Source: DASSJT01 sp035691065
Lineage (GTDB): Bacteria > Actinomycetota > Actinomycetes > Actinomycetales > Dermatophilaceae
Length of the DNA: 34,867 nucleotides
Assembly: GCA_035691065.1 (NCBI GenBank)
Contig: DASSJT010000151.1
Coordinates: 1-34,867, forward strand
Direction: 5' to 3'
Shown here: positions 7,809 to 15,092 of the stretch, piece by piece
Position numbering within the stretch: position 1 is the first letter of the stretch
Layout: each line of letters opens with the position of its first letter
The notes under the pieces: model-generated
Told to the model about the DNA's origin: nothing
The model's input: the letters and a program-made list of their open reading frames with translations, nothing else
Databases searched by the model: none
Translations under genes and position numbers: made by a program

Positions 7809-9266
7809 TCAGTGTGCCACCGCGCCGTCGCTGGCCGGGCTCCCGGCTAAGTTCACTGCCTGGGGCTCCAAGTTCAGTGCCGGGTTCGCGGCGAGGTTCA
7901 CTGCCGTGCTCGCGGCCAGGTTCACGCCCGGGTCTCCAACCGGGTCCGCAGCCGGCGTGCCCCGGAGGTCACCGAGGTGGTCGCGCACCCGCACCACGTC
8001 CCCGACCACGACCACGGCGGGCGCGGCCACACCGTGTCGTACCGCGTCGTCGTGCGCCGCGGCGAGCGTGGTGACCGTGGTGCGCTGCTGCGGCGTCCAG
8101 CCCCGCTCGACCAGGGCGACCGGGGTCTGGGGGTCGCGGCCCGAGGCGATCAGCGCTGTCGCCGTCTCGCCGAGCCGGGTGACGCCCATCAGGAGCACCA
8201 GGGTGGCGTCCGGGGCGGCGTCAGCAGCCGCGCGCAGGACCGAGTCGGCGCCCTCGTGTGCCGAGGCCACGACGAAGCTGGCTGTGATCCCGCGATGAGT
8301 GACCGGGATGCCTGCCGCCGCGGGGACCGAGACTGCGGAGGTCACCCCCGGCACGACCTCGACCGGGATGCCGTGGGCGGCGCAGTGCAGAGCCTCCTCG
8401 CCACCGCGGCCGAGCACGAAGGGGTCGCCGCCCTTGAGCCGCACGACGTGTTTCCCCTGCGCGGCGTGCTGCACGAGCAGCTCGTTGATGCGGTCCTGGG
8501 TGACTGGGTGGTTGCCGGGTGCCTTGCCGACGTCGATCACCTCGACGTCCCGGGAGAGCGACGAGAGGAGGCCTCGCGGCCCGAGCCGGTCGGCCACGAC
8601 CACGTCCGCCTGGGCGAGCAGCGCTCGCCCCCGGACGGTGATGAGGTCGTCGGCGCCCGGCCCGCCGCCCACCAGCGACACGCGCCCGGGCGCGAGCTCG
8701 TCACCTGCGTCGCCACGGCCGGCCCGATGGCCTTCGGACGCTGCGCCGCGTCCCCCGACCGGGCGGATCCGACGGACCGGCAGCGTGGCGCTCTCGAGTG
8801 CGGCCTGGACCGCGTCCCGGACCGCGCGGGCCCGACGTGGGTCCGCGCCGGCCGTGACCGCGACCGAGATGCCCTCGGCGGGGCTGCCGGCCCGGCCGCG
8901 GGCGACGGCAGGCGTCCACGCTGCGGAGGCGGCGGCATCGTCGGCCCGGACGCACCAGATCCGGGCGGCGTCGGCCTCCCGGGAGACGGCACCATCGACA
9001 CTCGGGTCACCGGTCGCCGTGTGGGCCAGCCAGGCCGCCTCGGGTGTCACGAGGTCGCCGGTCACGTACTCCCGCTCGTGCCAGGTGATCCGGCCGGTCG
9101 CCTCGAGCTCGGCCAGGTGCTCGACCAGCCACGGGCTGATGACCTCGACCGCGGCGCCGGCCTCGACGAGGCCGGCCACGCGCCGGGCTGCGACCGGCCC
9201 TCCACCCACGACGACGACCCGGCGTCCGTGGAGGTCCAGCGACAGGGCGTAGTCGGGGCGGCTCAT
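7809..9266 (-). CDS. cysG: Siroheme synthase: precorrin-2 dehydrogenase / uroporphyrinogen-III C-methyltransferase
   Basis: A 485-aa fusion. Residues about 10-165 form the Rossmann dehydrogenase with the VVVVGGGPVAARR nucleotide loop (17-29). Residues about 193-435 form the SAM-dependent uroporphyrinogen-III methyltransferase with VSLVGGGPGADDL, GGDPFVLGRGGEE and VPGVTSAVSVPAAAGIPVTH. Together they turn uroporphyrinogen III into sirohydrochlorin, and the chelatase next door could complete siroheme. The linker (about 167-192) is Gly/Arg rich. The C-terminus is odd: after the last methyltransferase strand there are four copies of an NLA-type unit (VNLAASTA, VNLAANPA, LNLEPQA, VNLAGSPA) that I do not recognise as part of the family. 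The start overlaps the cysN stop by 1 nt (TGATG), so translation is coupled. Confidence 0.93.
   Translation of the reverse strand: MSRPDYALSLDLHGRRVVVVGGGPVAARRVAGLVEAGAAVEVISPWLVEHLAELEATGRITWHEREYVTGDLVTPEAAWLAHTATGDPSVDGAVSREADAARIWCVRADDAAASAAWTPAVARGRAGSPAEGISVAVTAGADPRRARAVRDAVQAALESATLPVRRIRPVGGRGAASEGHRAGRGDAGDELAPGRVSLVGGGPGADDLITVRGRALLAQADVVVADRLGPRGLLSSLSRDVEVIDVGKAPGNHPVTQDRINELLVQHAAQGKHVVRLKGGDPFVLGRGGEEALHCAAHGIPVEVVPGVTSAVSVPAAAGIPVTHRGITASFVVASAHEGADSVLRAAADAAPDATLVLLMGVTRLGETATALIASGRDPQTPVALVERGWTPQQRTTVTTLAAAHDDAVRHGVAAPAVVVVGDVVRVRDHLGDLRGTPAADPVGDPGVNLAASTAVNLAANPALNLEPQAVNLAGSPASDGAVAH
7846..7928 (-). repeat. Tandem 21-24-bp repeat at the 3' end of cysG
   Basis: The core GTTCA (plus strand) recurs at 7851, 7872, 7896 and 7920, that is at 21-, 24- and 24-bp steps, so the reading frame is kept. 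The encoded units are 7-8 residues (VNLA followed by a variable half). It looks like an in-frame minisatellite extending the CysG tail. Confidence 0.7.
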
Positions 9267-10603
9267 CAGATGCCCTCGCCGGCGCTTCGGTCTGGCGCCT
9301 GGGCCATACCCGCGGCCAGGGTCGCGCCGTCGGCCTCGTCGACGAGGAGGAACGACCCGGTGCGCCGCAGGTCGCGGTAGTCGTCCACGGGAACGTCCTC
9401 GGCCAGCCGCAGCCGCAGCCGCCCGATCGCGTTGAGCCCCAGCCCGTCCGGTGCGGGACGCTGCTCCATGGACTCGATGTCGAGCTGGTCGACGATGTCC
9501 TCAACCATGGCCCGGACCGTGCGCGTGCCAACCCGCAGGAGCACGCGATCACGGGTGCGAAGCACCCGCTCTGACAGCACCGCGACCGTGCCCGCGAGCG
9601 ACCGCCCGAGCAGCGGGGGCCGGTCGACCGCTGCGATGAGGTCGCCCCGGGAGATGTCGATATCGTGCGCCAGGCGCAGCACGACGGACTGCGGCGCGAA
9701 CGCGGCCTCGAGCTGCTCCATGGTGGCGCCCGCCACCGCCCGGTCGATGCCGACCACCGTGGTGCGGCTGCCGCCGGGCAGGACGACCACCTCGTCACCC
9801 GGTCGGACCACACCAGAGGTGATCCGACCGGCGTACCCGCGGTAGTCGGGGTGCTCGGCCGTGCGCGGCCGGATGACGTACTGGACCGGCAGCCGGAGCG
9901 GCTGGCTCTGTGGGTCGGTGCCGACGGGCACCGACTCGAGGTGCTCGAGCAGGGTCGGCCCGGCATACCATGCGGCTCGGTCCGACCGGTCGACGATGTT
10001 GTCGCCGAAGAGGGCCGACACCGGGACTGCGACGACGTCCTCGATGCCGAACCGTGCGGCGAGGCCCTCGAACTCCTCGACGATGCGCCGGAAGGCGGCT
10101 TCGTCCCAGTCGACGAGGTCCATCTTGTTCACGGCGAGGGCCACGTGGCGAACCCCGAGCAGACCGGTCACCGCGAGGTGGCGCCGAGTCTGCTCCACCA
10201 CGCCGTGACGGGCGTCGACCAGGATCAGGGCCAGCTCTGCGGTGGAGGCCCCGGTGACCATGTTGCGCGTGTACTGGACATGGCCGGGCGTGTCGGCCAG
10301 GACGTAGCTGCGCGTTGACGTCGAGAAGTACCGGTAGGCCACGTCGATCGTGATGCCCTGCTCGCGCTCGGCGCGCAGGCCGTCGGTCAGCAGGGCGAGG
10401 TCGGCGGCGTCGAGGCCGCGGTCGCGGCTGGCCCGCTCCACGGCGGCGAGCTGGTCGGCGAGCACGGACTTGGTGTCATACAGAAGCCTGCCGACGAGGG
10501 TCGACTTGCCGTCGTCGACGCTGCCCGCCGTCGCAAGCCGGAGCAGGTCGTGGCGTGCGTGCCGGGTCGGAGCGGCGGGCTGGAGGCCGGGTGCCGTCGT
10601 CAT
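9266..10603 (-). CDS. cysN: Sulfate adenylyltransferase subunit 1 (GTPase) CysN
   Basis: CysN is the regulatory GTPase of ATP sulfurylase; GTP hydrolysis drives CysD to form adenosine 5'-phosphosulfate from sulfate and ATP. The 445-aa protein shows an EF-Tu-like G domain: P-loop GSVDDGKST (27-35), switch region with REQGITIDVAYRYF, DTPGH and NKMD. Beta-barrel domains follow. It has no C-terminal CysC (APS kinase) domain, which is fused to CysN in some actinobacteria. This fits the APS-type reductase in the same operon, which would not need PAPS. The start overlaps the cysD stop by 1 nt (TGATG), and its stop overlaps the cysG start in the same way. Confidence 0.95.
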   Translation of the reverse strand: MTTAPGLQPAAPTRHARHDLLRLATAGSVDDGKSTLVGRLLYDTKSVLADQLAAVERASRDRGLDAADLALLTDGLRAEREQGITIDVAYRYFSTSTRSYVLADTPGHVQYTRNMVTGASTAELALILVDARHGVVEQTRRHLAVTGLLGVRHVALAVNKMDLVDWDEAAFRRIVEEFEGLAARFGIEDVVAVPVSALFGDNIVDRSDRAAWYAGPTLLEHLESVPVGTDPQSQPLRLPVQYVIRPRTAEHPDYRGYAGRITSGVVRPGDEVVVLPGGSRTTVVGIDRAVAGATMEQLEAAFAPQSVVLRLAHDIDISRGDLIAAVDRPPLLGRSLAGTVAVLSERVLRTRDRVLLRVGTRTVRAMVEDIVDQLDIESMEQRPAPDGLGLNAIGRLRLRLAEDVPVDDYRDLRRTGSFLLVDEADGATLAAGMAQAPDRSAGEGI

Positions 10604-11640
10604 CAGAAGTAGCCCTCCCGTTTGCGGTCCTCCATGGCCGCCTCCGAGAGGCGGTCGTCGGCCCGGGTGGCGCCGCGCTCGGTGACTCGCGTGCTCCCCA
10701 CCTCGGCGATGACCGACCCGACATTGCGCGCGTCGGACTCGACCGCTCCGGTGCAGCTCATGTCACCGACGGTGCGGTAGCGGACGGTACGCCGCTCGAC
10801 CGTCTCGGACGGCTTGGGACCGCCCCACTCCCCCGCGGTCAGCCACATGCCGTCGCGCCGGAAGACCTCGCGCTCGTGGGCGTAGTAGAGCGAGGGAAGC
10901 TCGATGCGCTCACGGGCGATGTAGCGCCAGATGTCGAGCTCGGTCCAGTTGGACAGCGGGAACACCCGGACGTGCTCGCCGGGGGCGTGCCGGCCGTTGT
11001 ACAGGTCCCACAGCTCGGGCCGCTGGCGGCGCGGGTCCCAGGCCCCGAACGCGTCCCGGAGCGAGAAGACGCGCTCCTTGGCCCGTGCCTTCTCCTCGTC
11101 GCGCCGCCCGCCGCCGAACACGGCGTCGAACTTGTTGTCGACGATGGCGTCGAGCAGCGGCACGGTCTGCAACGGGTTCCGGGTGCCGTCGGGGCGCTCC
11201 CGGAGGCGGCCGTCGTCGACGTAGTCCTGCACCCTGGCCACGACCAGCCGCACCCCGAACTCCTCCACCGTCGCGTCGCGGTAGTCGAGGACTTCGGGGA
11301 AGTTGTGTCCGGTGTCGACGTGCAGCAGCGCGAACGGGATCCCGCCGGGCGCAAAGGCGCGTGCTGCGAGGTGGAGCATGACGACCGAGTCCTTGCCCCC
11401 GGAGAACAGCAGCACCGGCCGCTCGAACTCCCCCGCCACCTCGCGGAAGATGTGGATCGACTCCGCCTCGAGGTGGTCGAGGTGGTCGAGGGAGAACTCC
11501 GCAGCCAGCGCCAACGCCGCCCGAGCCGGGAGCTGGGTGGTGGCGGAGCCGCCGACGGGCGCCGGGTGAGCGAGATCGGTCAAAGGGGAGGTCGTCGTCA
11601 TGGAGGTCACCGTGGGGTTCACCGTGGGGGTCGTGGTCAT
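10603..11640 (-). CDS. cysD: Sulfate adenylyltransferase subunit 2 CysD
   Basis: CysD is the catalytic subunit of ATP sulfurylase, of the PP-loop adenylyltransferase fold. The 345-aa protein has the pyrophosphate loop LLFSGGKDS (77-85), conserved HVDTGHNFPE, the FGGGRRDEEK segment and the SNWTELDIW and C-terminal KREGYF motifs. The start at 11640 overlaps the cysH stop as ATGA. It gives an N-terminal Thr/Pro-rich extension of about 45 residues compared with typical 300-aa CysD. A second ATG at 11601 would shorten this. I keep 11640 because every junction in this operon is an overlap or a few-bp gap. It works with CysN as a heterodimer in the cytosol. Confidence 0.94.
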   Translation of the reverse strand: MTTTPTVNPTVTSMTTTSPLTDLAHPAPVGGSATTQLPARAALALAAEFSLDHLDHLEAESIHIFREVAGEFERPVLLFSGGKDSVVMLHLAARAFAPGGIPFALLHVDTGHNFPEVLDYRDATVEEFGVRLVVARVQDYVDDGRLRERPDGTRNPLQTVPLLDAIVDNKFDAVFGGGRRDEEKARAKERVFSLRDAFGAWDPRRQRPELWDLYNGRHAPGEHVRVFPLSNWTELDIWRYIARERIELPSLYYAHEREVFRRDGMWLTAGEWGGPKPSETVERRTVRYRTVGDMSCTGAVESDARNVGSVIAEVGSTRVTERGATRADDRLSEAAMEDRKREGYF

Positions 11641-12380
11641 GTGTGCAGTCCGCATTCGGTCTTGGTCTTCCCGGCCCAGCGGCCGGCCCTGGCGTCCTCG
11701 CCCGCGGCGACCGGCCGGGTGCAGGGCGCACACCCGATCGAGGTGTAGCCCTCCTCGCGGAGGGGGTTGAGGAACACCCCGTGCTCCTCGACGTAGCGGT
11801 CGACGTCACCCTGGGTCCAGCCGGCGATCGGGTTGAGCTTGACCATTCCCCGCCGCTCGTCCCACCCGACGACCTCGATGTCGGTGCGCGTGGGCGCGTC
11901 CTCGCGCCGCATGCCGGTCACCCAGGCGTCGTGGTCCTGGAGCGCGCGGTTGAGCGGCTCGACCTTGCGCATCGCGCAGCAGCGGTCAGGGTCGCGGTCG
12001 TGCAGCCTCGGCCCGTGCTCGGCGTCCTGCTGCGCGACGGTCAGGAGCGGCAGGATCGTGCGGATCTGCACCGGAAGCATGGCCGCGTAGGCATCCCTGG
12101 TGCCGAGCGTCTCGGCGAAGTGGTAGCCGGTGTCGAGGAAGAACACGTCGGCACCCGGGATCGTCGAGCCGACCAGGTGGACCAGGACCTCGTCGCCCAT
12201 GCTGCTCGCGACGGTGAGCTGGTCGCCGAAGGTCTCGGCGGCCCAGCGCAGGGCCTCCCGGGCCAGCTCGACGCGATGGTCGTATGCCGTGGAGCCGGCT
12301 TCGGACTCGCGCTCGGCGAAGTGCCGGGAGCCCGCGGCCGCAAGGGCCTTCAGCTCGTCGGTGGCAGTGGTGGCGGTCAT
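11637..12380 (-). CDS. cysH: Adenylyl-sulfate (APS) reductase, [4Fe-4S] type CysH
   Basis: This thioredoxin-dependent enzyme reduces APS to sulfite and AMP. The 247-aa protein has the four cluster cysteines of the APS-reductase branch, Cys134-Cys135 (DRCCAMRKVEPL) and Cys217-x2-Cys220 (GCAPCTRP), plus the catalytic Cys243 in the C-terminal ECGLHT. E. coli-type PAPS reductases lack the cluster cysteines, so APS is the likely substrate. This also fits the absence of an APS kinase. The ATG at 12380 has a GGGGGAG ribosome site and overlaps the stop of the upstream 68-aa gene as ATGA. A longer in-frame extension to 12488 would run through that gene and is rejected. Confidence 0.95.
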   Translation of the reverse strand: MTATTATDELKALAAAGSRHFAERESEAGSTAYDHRVELAREALRWAAETFGDQLTVASSMGDEVLVHLVGSTIPGADVFFLDTGYHFAETLGTRDAYAAMLPVQIRTILPLLTVAQQDAEHGPRLHDRDPDRCCAMRKVEPLNRALQDHDAWVTGMRREDAPTRTDIEVVGWDERRGMVKLNPIAGWTQGDVDRYVEEHGVFLNPLREEGYTSIGCAPCTRPVAAGEDARAGRWAGKTKTECGLHT

Positions 12381-12583
12381 GCGTGGCTCCCCCTCTGGAG
12401 CTCTGCCTCTTCGCGGAGGCGGCCAGGGATCTGGGTGGTGTCGACGGAGGCGAGTCGGACCGTGAAGACGCGCGCGCAGGCGCGGCACAGCCAGGCCCCC
12501 GCGGGCTCCTCAACCGGGCGCAGGTCCTCCTCGGCGCAGAATGGGCAGTAGTAGATGGCGCCCGCCCTGGGGCTCTCGCTCAT
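12377..12583 (-). CDS. 68-aa zinc-ribbon protein in the sulfate assimilation operon
   Basis: A very short protein with two CxxC knuckles, Cys13-x2-Cys16 (CPFC) and Cys33-x2-Cys36 (CRAC), separated by 16 residues, so a rubredoxin- or zinc-ribbon-like metal site. It overlaps both neighbours by 4 nt (ATGA), the sulfite reductase stop upstream and the cysH start downstream, so its dosage and translation are tied to those two enzymes. That position suggests a role with sulfite or APS reduction, such as electron transfer, cluster handling or regulation. This is inference. There is no signal peptide or membrane segment. I know similar small genes beside actinobacterial sulfite reductases but no established function. 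Confidence 0.8.
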   Translation of the reverse strand: MSESPRAGAIYYCPFCAEEDLRPVEEPAGAWLCRACARVFTVRLASVDTTQIPGRLREEAELQRGSHA

Positions 12584-14259
12584 CGCAGGTCGTCCTCGTC
12601 GGCCCGGCGCGCCCAGGTCGCGAAGGCCTCACCCGGTTCGCGCTGCTCGAGGTAGCGCCCGGCCAGGCGCTCGACGTAGTCGGGGAGGTCCTCGGCGCGC
12701 ACTTTGAGCGCTCGCGTCTTCCTGGCCAGCTGGGGGTCGGTGCCGAGGCTGCCGCCGAGGTGGACCTGGAAGACCTCCACGAGGTTGCCGTCGTCGTCGG
12801 TCTGCACCATGCCCTTGAGCCCGACGTCGGCCACCTGCGTGCGGGCGCACGCGTTGGGGCAGCCGTTGACGTGGATCGAGAACGGCGCGTCGAAGTCGGG
12901 CAGCCGGCGCTCCAGCTCGGCCACGACTGTGCGGGCCCGCGCCTTGGTCTCGACCAGGGCCAGCTTGCAGAACTCGATGCCGGTGCAGGCCAGCACACCG
13001 CGGCGCCACTCGCTCGGCGTGCTCGGCAGCCCGATCTCGGCGAGACCGGCGGCCAGGGCCGCGACCTCGCGCTGCGGGACGTCGAGGACGAGCAGCTTCT
13101 GCTGGGCGGTCAGCCGCACCCGGCCGGAGCCGTGGCGCTCGGCCAGCTCGGCCACGGCATACAGCGTGGTGCCGCTGACCCGGCCCGCCACCGGGGCGAC
13201 GCCGACCCAGAACCTGCCGTCCCTCTGCGGGTGGATGCCGACGTGGTCGCGGCGCTGGTCGGAAGGGGTCGCAGGGGCAGGGCCGTCGACGAGCGCCCGG
13301 CCGAGATACTCCTTTTCGAGCACCTCGCGGAACTGCTCCGGGCCCCAGTCGGCCATGAGGAACTTCAGGCGGGCCCGGTTGCGCAGCCGCCGGTAGCCGT
13401 AGTCGCGGAAGATCGACACGACGCCCTTCCAGACCTCGGGCACCTCCTCGAGGCTCACCCAGGCGCCCAGCCGCTGCGCGAACATGGGGTTGGTCGAGAG
13501 GCCGCCGCCGACCCACACGTCGAAGCCGGGCCCGAATAACGGGTGCTCGACTCCGACGAACGACACGTCGTTGACCTCATGGGCGACGTCGAGGCTGGGT
13601 GAGCCGGAGACCGCCGTCTTGAACTTGCGGGGCAGGTTGGAGAACTCGGGGCTGCCGATGTAGCGCTCGAGGATCTCGCGGATGGCCGGCGTCCCGTCGA
13701 CGACCTCGTCGGCGGCGATGCCCGCCACGGGCGAGCCCAGCACGACTCGTGGGGTGTCCCCGCAGGCCTCCGCCGTGGTCAGGCCCACACCCTCGAGGCG
13801 ACGCCAGATCTCGGGCACGTCCTCGATGCGGATCCAGTGCAGCTGGATGTTCTGCCGGTCGGTGACGTCGGCGGTGTCACGGGCGAACTCGGTGCTGATC
13901 CCGGCCACCGTGCGCAGCTGCTCCCCGGACAGAGCGCCGCCGTCGCTGCGCACCCGCAGCATGAAGTACTCGTCGTCGAGCTCGCTCGGGTCGAGGGTCG
14001 CGGTCTTCCCACCGTCGATGCCGGGCTTGCGCTGGGTGTAGAGCCCCCACCAGCGCATCCGACCGCGCAGGTCGTCCCCCGGGATCGAGGCGAACCCCTG
14101 CAGCGCGTAGACCTCCTCGATCCGGGCCCGCACGTTGAGGCCGTCGTCGGCCTGCTTGAACTCCTCGTTGTGGTTGAGGGGCGTGCGGTCACCGTCCGCC
14201 CACGCGCCGGTGGCTGCGGTGCGCGTCGGGCGGCTCGGGCGGGCTGGTGCCTGGGTCAC
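12580..14259 (-). CDS. Assimilatory sulfite reductase (ferredoxin), siroheme [4Fe-4S]
   Basis: The enzyme carries out the six-electron reduction of sulfite to sulfide on a coupled siroheme-[4Fe-4S] centre. The 559-aa protein has the cluster motif Cys425-x5-Cys431 and Cys467-x3-Cys471 (CTGIEFC, GCPNAC), two ferredoxin-like half domains and the RQNIQLHWI siroheme region. Tyr74 and Cys166 are both present at the 92-residue spacing of the covalent Tyr-Cys pair known in mycobacterial NirA, favouring a NirA-type sulfite reductase over a nitrite reductase. The GTG at 14259 is preferred over an upstream ATG at 14304 because a -10-like CACAAT lies 7 nt before it and the upstream extension overlaps a likely operator. 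First gene of the operon. Confidence 0.93.
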   Translation of the reverse strand: MTQAPARPSRPTRTAATGAWADGDRTPLNHNEEFKQADDGLNVRARIEEVYALQGFASIPGDDLRGRMRWWGLYTQRKPGIDGGKTATLDPSELDDEYFMLRVRSDGGALSGEQLRTVAGISTEFARDTADVTDRQNIQLHWIRIEDVPEIWRRLEGVGLTTAEACGDTPRVVLGSPVAGIAADEVVDGTPAIREILERYIGSPEFSNLPRKFKTAVSGSPSLDVAHEVNDVSFVGVEHPLFGPGFDVWVGGGLSTNPMFAQRLGAWVSLEEVPEVWKGVVSIFRDYGYRRLRNRARLKFLMADWGPEQFREVLEKEYLGRALVDGPAPATPSDQRRDHVGIHPQRDGRFWVGVAPVAGRVSGTTLYAVAELAERHGSGRVRLTAQQKLLVLDVPQREVAALAAGLAEIGLPSTPSEWRRGVLACTGIEFCKLALVETKARARTVVAELERRLPDFDAPFSIHVNGCPNACARTQVADVGLKGMVQTDDDGNLVEVFQVHLGGSLGTDPQLARKTRALKVRAEDLPDYVERLAGRYLEQREPGEAFATWARRADEDDLR

Positions 14260-14266
14260 CCGGACT

Positions 14267-14272
14267 ATTGTG
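14267..14272 (-). promoter_or_regulatory. Putative -10 element (CACAAT) of the sulfite reductase operon
   Basis: On the minus strand CACAAT (4 of 6 matches to TATAAT) lies 7 nt before the GTG start, again suggesting a leaderless transcript. The dyad at 14282-14296 would cover its -20 to -35 region. Confidence 0.3.
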
Positions 14273-14281
14273 CCACTTCTT

Positions 14282-14296
14282 TTATGCTTTGCATAA
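14282..14296. promoter_or_regulatory. Inverted repeat TTATGC-TTT-GCATAA, candidate operator
   Basis: Two perfect 6-bp arms separated by 3 bp, AT-rich in GC-rich surroundings. It lies 23 bp upstream of the sulfite reductase start, where it would overlap the promoter's -35 zone. This fits a binding site for a sulfur-responsive regulator, but I cannot name one, and no regulator gene is adjacent. Confidence 0.5.
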
Positions 14297-14390
14297 CAGT
14301 CCATTATGTGACACGCAGCGCCTCACCAGCCTTTTCGCGGACAGGCGCGGGCTTGAGTCTCCCCCGATCGGGCGCAGCCAGAGCCGCACG

Positions 14391-14431
14391 TTGAACGCCA
14401 CGGCGCAACTATGCGTGTTAGTAGACAAGCT
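14391..14431 (+). promoter_or_regulatory. Promoter/operator block upstream of the COG4315 gene
   Basis: This 41-bp block matches the block at 16681-16721 at 32 of 41 positions with no gap. It begins TTGAACG and contains CGTGTTAGTAGACA. GAAC is separated by 17 bp from CGT, the spacing of many ECF-sigma promoters. The second half could instead be a repressor site, and the nearest repressor is the BlaI-type gene at 16177. The start codon of the downstream gene is 131 bp away. Confidence 0.6.
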
Positions 14432-14561
14432 GCCGTGCGGCCAGACCGCACCAAGCCGCGCGGCCGACGCGCGCCCCACCCGGCATCCGCCACACCACCT
14501 ATGCCGGACCATCCAGCGCCGGACCACAAGGGCCGGCAGAGCACACAGAATCGAGATCACC

Positions 14562-15092
14562 ATGAAAAGGTCCAAACGACTGCCCCTCTATGTCGCCGGA
14601 GGCGCTGGGCTCAGCGCCCTGGGCGTCGTCCTCGGGCTGACCGCCACGCACGCGGGGTCGACGGCCAGTGCGGTCAGCACGTCACCAGCGTCGACCGTTG
14701 TGGCGACCCGTGACACCGCCCTGGGCCAGATCCTGGTGGACGGCCAGGGGCGCACCCTCTACCTGTTCGCCAAGGACACGGGCACGGCTTCAACCTGCGA
14801 CGACAGCTGCGCCTCGTACTGGCCGCCCGTGCCGGTGTCGGGAGTCCCCCACGCGGCGCCCGCGGCGGCCGCGAAGCTCGGGGCCATCACCAGGCCAGGC
14901 GGCAGCCAGCAGCTGACCTATGCCGGCCATCCGCTGTACTACTTCGTCAAGGACCGCAAGGCAGGGCAAACCACCGGACAAGCGCTGGACAAGTTCGGCG
15001 CGAAATGGTATGCGCTCGATGCAGCGGGGACGGCCGTGGTCAACGCGCCCGCGAGCGACAGCGACGGAACCGTCGGTGGCTACGGCTACTGA
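14562..15092 (+). CDS. Secreted COG4315-type repeat protein
   Basis: A 176-aa exported protein. Residues 1-35 look like a Sec signal peptide: basic start (MKRSKR), hydrophobic core (about 9-28) and small residues near 30-38. There is no lipobox cysteine. The mature part carries two copies of the secreted-repeat module of COG4315 (Lipoprotein_15): LVDGQGRTLYLFAKD with Cys79 and Cys83 and SYWPPV, then YAGHPLYYFVKD ending KWYAL. The function of the family is unknown; many members are surface or periplasmic and some are linked to metal or redox stress. It ends 7 bp inside the convergent M56 protease gene. Its promoter block is shared with the haloperoxidase-like gene, suggesting common control. 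Confidence 0.85.
   Translation: MKRSKRLPLYVAGGAGLSALGVVLGLTATHAGSTASAVSTSPASTVVATRDTALGQILVDGQGRTLYLFAKDTGTASTCDDSCASYWPPVPVSGVPHAAPAAAAKLGAITRPGGSQQLTYAGHPLYYFVKDRKAGQTTGQALDKFGAKWYALDAAGTAVVNAPASDSDGTVGGYGY

Larger units (their letters stand above)
14260..14561. other. 302-bp divergent intergenic region, sulfite reductase / secreted protein
   Basis: This is the only stretch of about 300 bp without a gene. It holds the putative sulfite reductase promoter and dyad operator (14267-14296), a promoter block shared with another site at 16681 (14391-14431), and one copy of the CGGCATA motif (14500-14506). Its AT content near 14266-14310 is clearly higher than its surroundings. The remaining part shows nothing I can assign. 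Confidence 0.7.

Noticed and set aside
14260..14561. A transposon or integration scar beside the accessory module
   Set aside because: No inverted terminal repeats, target duplication, transposase or tRNA fragment could be found in the gap or at the other end of the module.
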